This document shows, piece after piece, positions 22,225-31,544 of a stretch of DNA of 64,000 bases (the first letter of the stretch is position 1; the number at the start of each line of letters is the position of its first letter). The position numbers and the translations under genes were made by a program. The stretch lies in contig NZ_JADJDO010000002.1 in assembly GCF_016702655.1 (NCBI RefSeq), forward strand, positions 372,001 to 436,000. Reading direction: 5' to 3'. This stretch comes from Ideonella sp. Lineage in GTDB: Bacteria; Pseudomonadota; Gammaproteobacteria; Burkholderiales; Burkholderiaceae_C. The notes beneath the pieces are model-generated. The model saw only the letters and a program-made list of their open reading frames with translations. It was not told the DNA's origin and did not search any database.

Positions 22225-24341
22225 AGGTTGCCGGCGAACAGCCGGCGCACGAACATGTCCTTGAAGCTGTTCGCGTCGGCCAGGCCCAGGCGCTCCAGAT
22301 ACGCGTGCGGCGCCTCCTTGCCTTCCCACAGGCTCTTGACCGCGAGCGACACGAGCTCCACCGGATGCTGGGTCGCGTGCTTGAGCTTCTTGAGCGCGCG
22401 CACGATGTGCAGCTCGTCTTCGGTGAAGTCGGTGCCGAACGGGAAGTCGGGCAGCAGGCCGGCTTCGGCCCAGGGGTGGAGCTTGTCTTCGAGCGCCTGC
22501 GGCAGGTTGTTGCGGTAGCGCTCGGGGATCTCGTAGTCGGCGGCGAGCTTGCCGTGCGCCTTGGCCTGCTTGACGAGTTCGTCCTGGAAGCGCGAGTCGG
22601 CGATCGCGAGCAGGCGCTTGACGACCTCGCCGTCGGGCTGGCCGCGCAGCTCGGCGATGCCGTATTCGGTGACGACGACGTCGCGCAGGTGGCGCGGGAT
22701 CGTCACGTGGCCGTAGTTCCAGACGATGCTGCTGCGCAGGCCATCCTTGTTGTCGTGCGTCGCGCGCAGCATCATGATCAGGCGCGCGTCGGGCAGCGCG
22801 TGCGACATCGCGACAAAGTTGTACTGCCCGCCGACGCCGCTCACGACCTGGCCCGATTCGAGCGCGTCGCTGGCCGCGGCGCCGAGCAGGGTCACGATCA
22901 TGGTCGTGTTCATGAATCGCGCCTTGCGCCGCTGCGCACGCTTCAGGTCCTCGTTGCCGTAGAGCTGGTTGATGAAGTCGATGCGCGTCATGTCGATCTT
23001 CGCCAGCTCCTGCGGCGGCATCGTGCGCAGGCGCTCATAGAAGTCGTTCGGCCCGAGGAAGAAGCCGCCGGTCATGAAGATGCCGTGCGTCAGCCGCGAG
23101 CCGAGCATGGCCGACGCAACGGTCTCGAACGCGGCCTCGTTGCGCAGGTCGTTGGGCGCGCGCGCGTCGCCGCAGACGAGTTGGTCGTCGCCGTCCAGGT
23201 GCACCTCGGGCTTGAAGATGCCGTGATGCTGCAGGAAGGCGAGGTCGTCCGCATCGAGCCGGGCGCGGATGCGCCGCCGGTCGAGCAGCGCGCGCAGCAT
23301 CTGCGGCGTGACCGTCGCATCGCCGCTGCCCTCGTTGAGGATGCGCTGCAGCGCCGCGTCGCCGAACACCTCGCGGCGCACGATGCCGGCCTCGATGAGC
23401 TTGAGAAAGCCGTTGACGAACATCTCCGAGCAGCCGTACAGGCCCTCGTCGAAGCGGCCCAGCTCGCGGCTTTCGACGCCGTCGGGGCAGATCGACTCCA
23501 TGATGCGGCGGAACTCCGCGCCGTGCCGGTCGCGCACGATCAGCGCCTGCGCGATCGCGTCGCCGAGCGAACCGATGCCGATCTGCAGCGTGCCGCCGTC
23601 GGCGACGAGGCTCGCCGAGTGCAGGCCGATCGCGTAGTCGGCGGCGCCGATCTTGCTGTTGGGCGGGCCGAAGAGCTGGTGCGTGCCGGCCGGGTCGGTG
23701 ACGACGATGTCGAAAAAGTCGGGCGCCACCTCGGCCGTGTTGGGCATGAAGGGCATCTGCCGGTTGACGACGCCGATGCACAGCAGCGGCAGGCCCATTG
23801 CGGCGAACTTCTCCTTGCCTTCGAAGATCACGTCGGGGTTGGACGACAGGCTGAGCCTGAACGTGTCGCCGTCGCCGTGCGCGGCCACCGCCTGCGCGAT
23901 GACGTTCATGCCCTGCAGCGCCATGTCGCGCGCGATGTGGGTGTAGTTGCTCGAGATGTAGTCGCGCTGCGCGGCGCCGTTGCCCAGGTAGTCGCCGGTC
24001 TTCATGAAGATCTCGTGGACCTCGATGTTGGCCGGCAGGCCGGCGCCGCGCGAGTCCTTCACGTACTCGAGGTCGGGGTAGTCGCCGAACACGCGCTCGA
24101 CCAGCGGCTCGAGAAAATGGCGTTCGAGCTCGCTCTTGCCGACCGGCTTTTCGAGCGACAGCGCGGTGATGATGCGCAGCCGCCGCGCCGGGTTGGCCTT
24201 GATGCGGCGGTACAGCGCATTGATGAAGGGATTGGGCTTGCCGATGCCCAGCGGCACGCCCAGGACGATGGTTCCGGGGATGCGGTCGAGAACCAGATCG
24301 ACTGCGGCGGCTATCGAATCGAAGGTGAGGGGGCTGGGCAC
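22221..24341 (-). CDS. Acetyl-CoA hydrolase/transferase family protein
   Basis: The 706-residue protein is well above the ~500 of bacterial succinyl-CoA:acetate CoA-transferases and is of the long acetyl-CoA hydrolase type. Recognisable blocks are 'GTIVLGVPLGIGKPNPFINA', 'ADGGTLQIGIGSLGDAIAQA', 'GVGGQYNFVAMSHALPDARL' (the conserved G-x-GGQ segment) and 'TIPRHLRDVVVTEYGIAELR', the C-terminal motif of the family. It would hydrolyse acetyl-CoA or swap CoA between carboxylates. It lies next to a second, unrelated CoA-transferase (19155-21084), suggesting a short-chain acyl-CoA theme here. Divergent from the diguanylate cyclase. Confidence 0.88.
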   Translation of the reverse strand: MPSPLTFDSIAAAVDLVLDRIPGTIVLGVPLGIGKPNPFINALYRRIKANPARRLRIITALSLEKPVGKSELERHFLEPLVERVFGDYPDLEYVKDSRGAGLPANIEVHEIFMKTGDYLGNGAAQRDYISSNYTHIARDMALQGMNVIAQAVAAHGDGDTFRLSLSSNPDVIFEGKEKFAAMGLPLLCIGVVNRQMPFMPNTAEVAPDFFDIVVTDPAGTHQLFGPPNSKIGAADYAIGLHSASLVADGGTLQIGIGSLGDAIAQALIVRDRHGAEFRRIMESICPDGVESRELGRFDEGLYGCSEMFVNGFLKLIEAGIVRREVFGDAALQRILNEGSGDATVTPQMLRALLDRRRIRARLDADDLAFLQHHGIFKPEVHLDGDDQLVCGDARAPNDLRNEAAFETVASAMLGSRLTHGIFMTGGFFLGPNDFYERLRTMPPQELAKIDMTRIDFINQLYGNEDLKRAQRRKARFMNTTMIVTLLGAAASDALESGQVVSGVGGQYNFVAMSHALPDARLIMMLRATHDNKDGLRSSIVWNYGHVTIPRHLRDVVVTEYGIAELRGQPDGEVVKRLLAIADSRFQDELVKQAKAHGKLAADYEIPERYRNNLPQALEDKLHPWAEAGLLPDFPFGTDFTEDELHIVRALKKLKHATQHPVELVSLAVKSLWEGKEAPHAYLERLGLADANSFKDMFVRRLFAGNL

Positions 24342-24528
24342 GTCGGGCTCCTGGCGATGAAGCCCGCAGTCTGCACCGCCGGGTCGGCGCCAGTCTTGAC
24401 AACCGGCAATCTGGGGCCCGATTGCGGTTCTGGTCGGCCGCCGCGCTGTGCGCCGGAATGTTCACGCCACCACGGTTCGGGGGCTCGGCAGGCGGGCGCG
24501 GATGTGTTGGAATCCAGGCATCGCCGCC

Positions 24529-25365
24529 ATGTCCACGTTCACGCTGTCCGACGCCGTTGCCGAGCCCGCGCCCGGCCTGCTGCGCAGGCTATCGCGCGGC
24601 GTGCTGCGCCTCGGCCTGTGGCGCTCGACCGCGCTGCTGACGATCGCGGTCTGGATCCTGGCCGTGGTCGGCGCGCAGGCGATGATCAGCCTGCTCGGGC
24701 GCGGCGACCGCACCGTGGCCATCGTCTCGGCGAGCACGCTCGCGCTGCTGCTGACGCCGCTGCTCGGCGCCGGGCTGCTGCGGCTCGTGTTCCAGCTCGA
24801 GCTTGCGCGCCAGCGCATCGCGATGCTCGCAACCCACGACTCGCTGACCGGCCTGACCCAGCGCCATCATTTTCTCGAGGCGGCCGAGCGCGAGTGGGAG
24901 CGCGCGCGCCGCTACGACAACGATGCCGCGCTGCTGCTCATCGACGCCGACCACTTCCGCCAGGTCAACGAAGACCATGGCCACCTCTGCGGCGACGAGC
25001 TGCTGCGCCGCATCGCCGCCGCGGCTGCGGCCTCGCTGCGCCAGCCCGACCTGCTGGCGCGTTTCGGCGGCGAGGAGCTGATCGTCTTCCTGCCCCAGAC
25101 CGACCCGCTCGGCGCGCTCGACGTCGCCGAGCGCATCCGCACCCGCGTGCAGGCGCTGCGCCTGCCGTGGCAGGGGCTCGAGGTCGGGACGACGGTCAGC
25201 ATCGGCGTCGCGCCGTTGCGCTCCGAGATGCCGACGCTCGACTGGATGATCCACGAAGCCGACGCCGCGCTGCGCGCCGCCAAGGCCGACGGCCGCAACT
25301 GCGTGCGCACGCTGCCGTTTCAGCCCAGGCGCAGCGGCGAGGCGTATCCGGTCAGCTCGAGGTAG
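24529..25365 (+). CDS. Membrane diguanylate cyclase (GGDEF)
   Basis: The 278-residue product starts at ATG 24529. Two membrane spans (about residues 37-60 and 67-90) are followed directly by a GGDEF domain: 'THDSLTGLTQRHHFLEAAER', 'LLLIDADHFRQVNEDHGH' and active site 'RFGGEELIVFLP' (~178-189). RQPD lies exactly five residues before GGEEL, the position of the inhibitory I-site RxxD. It should make cyclic di-GMP and be product-inhibited. There is no periplasmic sensor loop of note. The 3' end overlaps the convergent AttH-like gene by 46 bp. Confidence 0.9.
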   Translation: MSTFTLSDAVAEPAPGLLRRLSRGVLRLGLWRSTALLTIAVWILAVVGAQAMISLLGRGDRTVAIVSASTLALLLTPLLGAGLLRLVFQLELARQRIAMLATHDSLTGLTQRHHFLEAAEREWERARRYDNDAALLLIDADHFRQVNEDHGHLCGDELLRRIAAAAAASLRQPDLLARFGGEELIVFLPQTDPLGALDVAERIRTRVQALRLPWQGLEVGTTVSIGVAPLRSEMPTLDWMIHEADAALRAAKADGRNCVRTLPFQPRRSGEAYPVSSR

Positions 25366-26573
25366 CCGCGCCCGGCGCGCTGCCCGCGCGCGTCGATCAG
25401 ATCCGACAGCCCCTCCCAGTACACGGTGCCGGTCGAGGCGCGGCTGTCGAGTTCCTGCGCGTCGAGCCGCGCGCGCAGCTCGTGCCGGCCGGCCGGCGTG
25501 ACTAGCAGCCAATGCACCGGGTAGCGCGCCTGCGTGGCCGGGCTCGTCCACCAGCGCAGCGGCGTGAAGCTCACTTCGGCGGCGTCGAAGATGCGCAACC
25601 GGCCGTCGCCCGAGCGATGGCTGCCGCCGGCCCAGAGTGCCGAGCCGTCCTTGCGGCGCAGCCGGAACGCGGTCAGCGCGCCGCCGTCGTCGAGGTTGAT
25701 GCCGGCCCAGTCCCAGCCCACCGCATCCGGTGCGAGCAGCGAGTCGCTCCACTCGTGATCGAGCCACGCGCGGCCGATGACCGGCTGCCGGCGGCCACCG
25801 GGCAGCGCGAGCGTGCCGGTCACCGCGAGCTGCGGTTCGCTCAGGTAGTGGCTCGCCTGCGCCGGGTCCGGCCCCTTGCGCGACCAGCCGGCGTCGCCCT
25901 GCAGCAGCACCGGCTGCGTCGCGGCGAGCGCGAAGTCGAAGCCGAAGTCCCGTGCCGCAATGCGCGCCACGTAGCGGTGGCTGCCCGCGGGCATGGCCTC
26001 GCGGCGCAGCGCCCAGCCGCGCAGGTGCAGGTCGGTGTCGGCCTCGCTCGCGCTCGCGATGCCGAACCCGGCGCGCGCGATGCGCTGGTCGTGGTGCAGC
26101 CTGGCCGCGACCGGGTCGGTGAGCGCGGCATGGGCGAACAGCAGCTGGCGCGCGGCGAAGGCGCTCGGATGATCGGCGGCGACATCGGTGCGCGAGCGGA
26201 AGAACGTGACCTGGAAGCCGTAGGGCTCGGCCGCCCCCGGCAGATCGAGCGCGCCGGTCACGTACCACCACTCGATGCGCGCCTGCGGGTGCGCGCCGAA
26301 GTCGCGCGGCAGGGTGATGGCTGCGCGCGGCGCTGCGCGACCGGGCAGCGCGAGCGCGGCACCGCAAAGCAGCAGCGCGCGCCGGCGAAAGTCGCCCAGC
26401 GTCAACCCCGTTTCCGCGGGCCGAGCGCCGGGCCGCCATCGGTCAAAGGCCGATGGCGTTCGCCAGGCACAGTCAGTCCGCAGGGACTGCCCGTGTCCGG
26501 GCTCACCTCGCCAAGCCGGCCCGCATCCCCTTGGGGGATCGGCCGACGTACGCGTCGGACGAGGGGCTGTCAT
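25320..26573 (-). CDS. AttH/CrtC-like lipocalin-fold protein
   Basis: The 417-residue product includes the carotenoid 1,2-hydratase/AttH two-lipocalin domain: 'ARIEWWYVTGALDLPGA', 'GFQVTFFRSRTDV', 'RAWLDHEWSDSLLAPDAVGW', 'DWAGINLDDGGALTAFRLRR' and 'GRGYLELTGYASPL'. Such proteins sit beside LolCDE/MacB-like ABC genes in many bacteria, as here. The ATG at 26573 overlaps the permease stop (TGATG) and has GGAGG eight bases upstream. It precedes ~56 residues derived from a repeat insertion, then a TTG at 26405 and a signal sequence (FRRRALLLCGAALALPG). The true start could be either. Probably exported. Confidence 0.8.
   Translation of the reverse strand: MTAPRPTRTSADPPRGCGPAWRGEPGHGQSLRTDCAWRTPSAFDRWRPGARPAETGLTLGDFRRRALLLCGAALALPGRAAPRAAITLPRDFGAHPQARIEWWYVTGALDLPGAAEPYGFQVTFFRSRTDVAADHPSAFAARQLLFAHAALTDPVAARLHHDQRIARAGFGIASASEADTDLHLRGWALRREAMPAGSHRYVARIAARDFGFDFALAATQPVLLQGDAGWSRKGPDPAQASHYLSEPQLAVTGTLALPGGRRQPVIGRAWLDHEWSDSLLAPDAVGWDWAGINLDDGGALTAFRLRRKDGSALWAGGSHRSGDGRLRIFDAAEVSFTPLRWWTSPATQARYPVHWLLVTPAGRHELRARLDAQELDSRASTGTVYWEGLSDLIDARGQRAGRGYLELTGYASPLRLG
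26405..26565. repeat. Hairpin repeat overlapping the AttH start region
   Basis: Read on the minus strand it contains CCCCCAAGGGG, CCCGGACACGGG, CAGTCC-CTGC-GGACTG, TGTGCCTGGCGAACG and GCCATCGG-CCTTTGA-CCGATGGC. The same order, with changed stems, occurs at 61665-61740 (GCCCGGACACCGGC, GTCC-TGA-GGAC, TGGTGCCTGGCGAAGG). It is a member of the window's dispersed multi-hairpin repeat family. Confidence 0.65.
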
Positions 26574-29104
26574 CACCAGTCCTCCTTCACCGCGAGCGCC
26601 ATGTCCTGGCGCGCGAGCGCGCGTGCGGCGAACCAGGCGGTTGCCGATCCGGCAGCGACGACTGCGGCGCACAGTGCTGCGAGGCGGGCAACGGGCAGCG
26701 CGAGGTCCATGCTCCAGTGAAAGCTCTGCGGATTCACGACCTCGACCAGCACGACGCTCACCGCGAGCCCGAGCGCGAGGCCGAGCAGCGTGCCTGCCGC
26801 CGTCCACAGCGCGCCCTCGGCGGCGACGACGGCGACGATCTGGCGCCGCGTCAGCCCCAGGTGCGTCAGCAGCGCGAACTCCTTGCGCCGCGCCAGCACC
26901 TGGGCCGAGAAGCTGGCCGCGATGCCGAACAGGCCGATTGCGATCGCCACCGCCTGCAGCCAGTAGGTGACGGCGAAGCTGCGATCGAAGATGCGCAGCG
27001 AGACGGCACGGATCTCGCCCGCTGCCGCCAGCTCGACCGGCGTGGTGCCGGCCGCGGCCTCGATCCCGGCCTGCACCGCGGCCGGGTCGGCGCCGGGCGC
27101 GAGCCAGAGCGCGAGGTCGTTGACGCGCTCGTCGCCGGTCAGGCGCCGGTAGTCGGCAGCGTCGAGCACGATCGCACCGCCCTGGCGCGCATAGTCGCGC
27201 CAGACGCCGCGCACCTGCAGCGCGGCGATGCGGCCGTCGGGCAGCGGCAGTTGCAGCCGCGTTCCCGGCGCGGCGCCGTACAGGCTGGCCATCGGCTCGC
27301 TGACATAGGCCGAGATGCGCCCCGGCTCGGCCGGCAGCAGTTCGCCGACGAGCGGCAGCGCGCGTGCCGGGTCGGCGAGCGGCCGCGCGAGCAGCACTAC
27401 CGCGGGCCGGTCCGGTGCGAGCTGGACCTGCGTCACGCGCTGCGTCGCAACGCGTGCGACGCCCGGCAGTTGCGCGACGGCCTGCACGAATTCCGGGGCC
27501 AGGAAAACGCTGTCGCCGGCGGCGACGCTGGCGGCAGCGCGCACGTAGAGATCGGCCGGCAGCACGGTGTCGAGCCAGCGCGTCATCGAATCGCGAAAGC
27601 TCGCCACCATCACCGTCAGCGCGACCGACAGCGCAAGGCTCGCAACGACGCCCGCGACGGCAATCGTCGCGCTCTGGCGCTGGCGCCGCGCGCGCTCGAC
27701 GGCGAGCAGCGGCAGCGCCGACTGCGGCGGCGCGACTGCGCGCAGCAGCAGTGAGACCACCGCCGGCACGCAGGCGATGCCGCCCAGCAGCACGCAGCCG
27801 ACCGACAGGTAGGCCGCCAGCGGCAGGCCGAAGACCGGCGGGCACAAGGCAAGCAGCCCGCCCGCCGCGAGCAGCACCGGGGCCAGCCAGGGGCGTTGCA
27901 GCGCCTCGTTGCTGCTCGCCGCCAGCCCCTTGATCGCCTGCGCCGGCGCGATCTGCTGCGCCGCGCGCGCTGGCAGCCAGCCACCAGCCACCGCCGCCAG
28001 CACGCCGAGGGCGCCGTAGACCAGCGCCGCGGCCACGCTGAATTGCAGCGGCGGCGCAGCGCCCTGGGCGAAGAAGCCGCCGCCGAGGTCGCCCGACAGC
28101 CAGCGCAGCGCGAGCGCGGCGAGCGCGCTGCCGAGTGCGACGCCGAGCACGCTGCCGACCAGGCCGAGCAGCGCCGACTCGGCGACCACGAGGCGCAGCC
28201 GGTCGCGCGCCGGCATGCCGAGCACGCCCAGCAGCGCGAACTGCGGCTGGCGCCGCGCGACTGCGAGCGCAAGCACCGAGAACACGAGAAAGGCGCCGGT
28301 GAAGAGCGCCACCAGCGCCAGCACGGTCAGGTTGACGCGGTAGGCGCGCGAGACATTCGACAGGCGCTGCTGGGCCTCGTCGGGCTCGGCGGCGCGAACG
28401 CCGGGCGGCAGCGCAAGCCCGGCCAGCACCGCATCGCGATCGGCGCCCGCGGCGAGGCGCACATCGATGCGCGAGAGCCGCCCGACGCGGCCGAACTCGG
28501 CCTGCGCGCCGGCGATGTCCATCACCGCCAGCGGCGGCCCGGGCGCAGCCACCGATCCGGCGACGCGCAACGTGCGCGTGCGGCTGCCGGCGAGCAGCGC
28601 CAGCGCCCGGCCGGGTGCGTCAGACTCGAGCCCCAGCGCCTGGCGCGCTGCCGGGTTCGGGAACAGCGCGCCCGGATCGAGCAGCGCCAGCCGCGCCTCG
28701 GTGTCGAAGGCGCGCGGCAGCAGGCCGGGCGCGAGCGGCGCGGCGACGAACAGGTCCAGCCCCAGTACGCGCAACGCGACGCGCCGTCCGTCGGCGCCGA
28801 TGGCATAGGTATCGACCTCGACCACCGGGCTCGCGATCGCGACCTGTGGATGCGCGGCGACGCGCGCATACAGCGTTTCGTCGAAGCCGCCCTCGGCGCC
28901 GCGCCAGGCCGCGCGCAGCTCGAAGTCGGGCTCGCCGTTGACCGAACGCACCGCGGCGCCGAACTCGGCGAGCGCCGATGCGTTGATCAACTGCACCGCG
29001 AAGGCAAGCGCGACACCGAGCACGACCGCCAGCAGCGCGGTCGCGTTGCGCCAAGGGTGCAGGCGCAACTCCGGCCACGACAGCGCGAACAGCAGCGCGC
29101 CCAT
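26573..29104 (-). CDS. FtsX-like ABC transporter permease
   Basis: The 843-residue membrane protein has a first transmembrane helix near residues 17-40, a large periplasmic domain, and two FtsX cores (about 255-440 and 700-835). 'LARRKEFALLTHLGLTRRQI' and 'VARRQPQFALLGVLGMPARD' are the typical cytoplasmic loops of MacB/LolE-like permeases. It forms an ABC complex with the ATPase encoded just upstream and the AttH-like protein downstream. The three genes are spaced 5 bp and -1 bp, a tight operon. As I recall, this permease-ATPase-AttH arrangement is common; the cargo, probably a lipid or lipoprotein, is not established. Confidence 0.88.
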   Translation of the reverse strand: MGALLFALSWPELRLHPWRNATALLAVVLGVALAFAVQLINASALAEFGAAVRSVNGEPDFELRAAWRGAEGGFDETLYARVAAHPQVAIASPVVEVDTYAIGADGRRVALRVLGLDLFVAAPLAPGLLPRAFDTEARLALLDPGALFPNPAARQALGLESDAPGRALALLAGSRTRTLRVAGSVAAPGPPLAVMDIAGAQAEFGRVGRLSRIDVRLAAGADRDAVLAGLALPPGVRAAEPDEAQQRLSNVSRAYRVNLTVLALVALFTGAFLVFSVLALAVARRQPQFALLGVLGMPARDRLRLVVAESALLGLVGSVLGVALGSALAALALRWLSGDLGGGFFAQGAAPPLQFSVAAALVYGALGVLAAVAGGWLPARAAQQIAPAQAIKGLAASSNEALQRPWLAPVLLAAGGLLALCPPVFGLPLAAYLSVGCVLLGGIACVPAVVSLLLRAVAPPQSALPLLAVERARRQRQSATIAVAGVVASLALSVALTVMVASFRDSMTRWLDTVLPADLYVRAAASVAAGDSVFLAPEFVQAVAQLPGVARVATQRVTQVQLAPDRPAVVLLARPLADPARALPLVGELLPAEPGRISAYVSEPMASLYGAAPGTRLQLPLPDGRIAALQVRGVWRDYARQGGAIVLDAADYRRLTGDERVNDLALWLAPGADPAAVQAGIEAAAGTTPVELAAAGEIRAVSLRIFDRSFAVTYWLQAVAIAIGLFGIAASFSAQVLARRKEFALLTHLGLTRRQIVAVVAAEGALWTAAGTLLGLALGLAVSVVLVEVVNPQSFHWSMDLALPVARLAALCAAVVAAGSATAWFAARALARQDMALAVKEDW

Positions 29105-29109
29105 CGGCG

Positions 29110-29760
29110 TCAGGCCGCGGCCGTGATGCCGTCGGCCGTCAGCAGCAGCGTGCGGTCGGCGCGCGCCGCCGCGACGCGCGAGTGCGTGACGAGCACGCAG
29201 GCCGCGCCCTCGTGCCTGACCTGCGCCGCGAGCAGGTCGATCACGCGCTCGGCGCTCTTCGGGTCGAGGTTGCCGGTCGGCTCGTCGGCGAGGATCAGCC
29301 CCGGCCGGTGCACGAGCGCGCGCGCGATCGCGACGCGCTGCAACTGGCCGCCCGAGAGCTGCTGCGGCAGGCGCTGCGCGAGCGCGGCGATGCCGACCGC
29401 GGCGAGCACCGCGTGCACGCGCGCCGCGTCGGGGCGCTTCTGCAACAGCAGCGGCAGCGCGACGTTGTGGAAGACGCTCAGGTGCGGCAGCACGTGGAAG
29501 GCCTGGAACACGAAGCCGAGCCGCTGCCGGCGCAGCCGCGCCGCGTCGGGCTCGGCCAGCGTTGTGACCTCGACCCCGTCGATGCGCACCGAGCCGCCGC
29601 TCACGCTGTCGAGCCCGGCGATGCAGTTCAGCAGCGTCGACTTGCCGACGCCGGATTCGCCGAGGATGGCGACGAACTCGCCCGCAGCGACTTGCAGGTC
29701 GACGCCGGCGAAGACCGGCGTGTCGGCGTAGGTCTTGGAAAGCTGGGTCAGGGCGAGCAT
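29110..29760 (-). CDS. ABC transporter ATP-binding protein (LolD/MacB-type)
   Basis: The 216-residue nucleotide-binding subunit has Walker A 'GESGVGKST' (~35-43), Q-loop 'GFVFQAFHVLPHLSV', signature 'LSGGQLQRVAIARAL', Walker B 'LILADEPTGNLD' and H-loop 'VLVTHS'. ATG 29760 is chosen over an in-frame ATG at 29802 because homologues start at the first beta strand. It is the first gene of the operon with the FtsX-like permease (gap 5 bp) and the AttH-like protein. Confidence 0.92.
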   Translation of the reverse strand: MLALTQLSKTYADTPVFAGVDLQVAAGEFVAILGESGVGKSTLLNCIAGLDSVSGGSVRIDGVEVTTLAEPDAARLRRQRLGFVFQAFHVLPHLSVFHNVALPLLLQKRPDAARVHAVLAAVGIAALAQRLPQQLSGGQLQRVAIARALVHRPGLILADEPTGNLDPKSAERVIDLLAAQVRHEGAACVLVTHSRVAAARADRTLLLTADGITAAA

Positions 29761-29832
29761 GGATTCATCGGCGCAGGCGGCTGCGCCGATTGAACCATGC
29801 ACGAGGCGCCTGCTGCTGGCGCCTGCGGGCGG

Positions 29833-30403
29833 TCAGCCGCGGCGGCGGCGCAGGGCGATCCCCAGCCCCAGCAGCCCGGCCGCGAACAGTGCGTAGTTGG
29901 ACGGTTCCGGGAACCGCAACGAGGACGCGGATGTGGTCGCCCGGGTCGAGGGCTGTCCAGTCCAGCGTCAGGTCGTGACCACCCGCGACCCATGACACCG
30001 CGTCGCAGAACACGCGCTCGATGGGGCAGGATTAGAGCCCCATGAAGCGGCTCGTTGCGTAGGTGATGCTGTCCGCGCCGTAGTCAACGTTCGTCGCGCC
30101 GAGCTCGGCGCGCGTGGTCAGCACGGCATGGATGGGCTGATCGAAGTGCAGCGTCGCGCCCAGATCCTGGACCACACCCGGATCGAAGAACAGGTACCAG
30201 GACTTCCAACCATCCGCGGCACCCTCGTCGATGTAGAACAGCGTCGAGGCGATGTTCACGTCGCCGCGGCCGACCGCGACCGAGCCGCTGTACTCGACGA
30301 AGCTATAGCCGGGATCGATGTCGACGACGGTCGGCGGGGCTGCAGCGGATACGCTGGCAGCCAGACTGGCGAGGAGCAGAACGGCGGGCGGCAGGATTTT
30401 CAT
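29833..30403 (-). pseudogene. PEP-CTERM sorting domain protein, broken
   Basis: It starts at ATG 30403 with a clear signal peptide (MKILPPAVLLLASLAASVSA). The body, 'TVVDIDPGYSFVEYSGSVAV...SWYLFFDPGVVQDLG', ends at an in-frame TAA at 30032. The same frame continues 'FCDAVSWVAGGHDLTLDW' to about 29905. A one-base insertion (extra C) then shifts it to 'FPEPSNYALFAAGLLGLGIA' and Arg residues, a textbook PEP-CTERM tail. Two lesions make real decay more likely here than a single read error. Confidence 0.75.
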
Positions 30404-30605
30404 GGTGGTAACGATGGCTGGGCGGACAACGACAGTGAGGCGTTGCAGTCACGCAAGATCCAGTGCCAGATACATCCGGCAACGTTTTCAGTCTAGCCCG
30501 GCGGCCGGATTGCGAAGCCTGGAAGTGCGGTGAAATGGCTCCCCAATCCTCGCCAAGGCGTGCGGTTTGATGCACAACCTGGGCTTGCGTCGCTCCAATT
30601 GCGGC

Positions 30606-31544
30606 TCAGACCCGCGGCAGTTCGCCCGCCAGCGCAACGATCTGCCGCACGGCATCCGAGGCATCGCAGGCGACTGCATGGCGCCTCTTCATGCCGCGCA
30701 GCCATGTGAGTTGCCGCTTGGCGAGCTGGCGCGTCGCGGCGATGCCGCGTTCGGCGAGCGTTGCCAGATTGCCCTGGGCCAGCGCTTCCCACGTCTGGCG
30801 GTAGCCCACGCAGCGCATAGCCGGCAGGTCGGGCGAGAGGTCGCCGCGGGCACGCAGCGCGCGCACCTCGTCGACCAGCCCGGCGGCGAGCATGTGCCGG
30901 AAGCGTTGTTCGATGCGCGCGTGCAGCCAGGCGCGGTCGGCAGGTTCGAGCGCGATCAGCGGCGCGTGCGGCATGGCCGACGCGCGGGCCAGGCCGTGGT
31001 GCTGCGAGATCGGCCTGCCGCTGACGCGATACACCTCGAGCGCACGCTGGATGCGCTGCGAGTCGCCGGGCGGCAGGCGCGCGGCGGTCACCGGGTCGAC
31101 GCGCTGCAACTCCTCGTAGAGCGCATACAGCCCCTCGGCCCGGGCCTGCGCGGCCAGTGCGGCACGCACTGCGCGATCCGCTGCCGGCATCGCGTCGAGG
31201 CCCTCGAACAGGGCCTTGAAGTAGAGCATCGTGCCGCCGACGAGCAGCGGCAGGCGCCCGCGCGCATGGATCTCGGCGATCAGCCGCCCGGCATCGGCGA
31301 CGAAGCGCGCCGCCGAGTAGCTCTCGGCCGGATCGATGATGTCGATCAGGTGGTGCGGCACGCGCGCGCGCTCGGCAGCGCTCGGCTTGGCGGTGCCGAT
31401 GTCCATGCCGCGGTAGACGAGCGCCGAGTCGACGCTGACGATCTCCACCGGCCGCGCCGACGAGGCCAGCGCATCGGCGATGGCGAGCGCGGCCGCGGTC
31501 TTGCCGCTCGCGGTGGGCCCGGCCAGGCACAGGTAGGGTGTCAT
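30606..31544 (-). CDS. miaA: tRNA dimethylallyltransferase
   Basis: The 312-residue enzyme adds a dimethylallyl group to N6 of A37 in tRNAs that read UNN codons. P-loop 'LAGPTASGKTAAAL' starts at residue ~7. 'VSVDSALVYRGMDIGTAKPS', 'VPHHLIDIIDPAESYSAARF' and 'GRLPLLVGGTMLYFKALFEG' follow in the family order, as do 'AMRCVGYRQTWE' and a C-terminal 'TRQLAKRQLTWLRGM'. The start overlaps the upstream transporter stop by four bases (ATGA, 31541-31544), an unusual partner for miaA, which more often lies next to mutL or hfq. Confidence 0.95.
   Translation of the reverse strand: MTPYLCLAGPTASGKTAAALAIADALASSARPVEIVSVDSALVYRGMDIGTAKPSAAERARVPHHLIDIIDPAESYSAARFVADAGRLIAEIHARGRLPLLVGGTMLYFKALFEGLDAMPAADRAVRAALAAQARAEGLYALYEELQRVDPVTAARLPPGDSQRIQRALEVYRVSGRPISQHHGLARASAMPHAPLIALEPADRAWLHARIEQRFRHMLAAGLVDEVRALRARGDLSPDLPAMRCVGYRQTWEALAQGNLATLAERGIAATRQLAKRQLTWLRGMKRRHAVACDASDAVRQIVALAGELPRV

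Noticed and set aside
22305..25505. A 1066-codon plus-strand open frame opposite the acetyl-CoA hydrolase gene
   Set aside because: It is the antisense shadow of a clear minus-strand gene in GC-rich DNA. The product is Val/Ala/Arg/Glu-rich without any domain.
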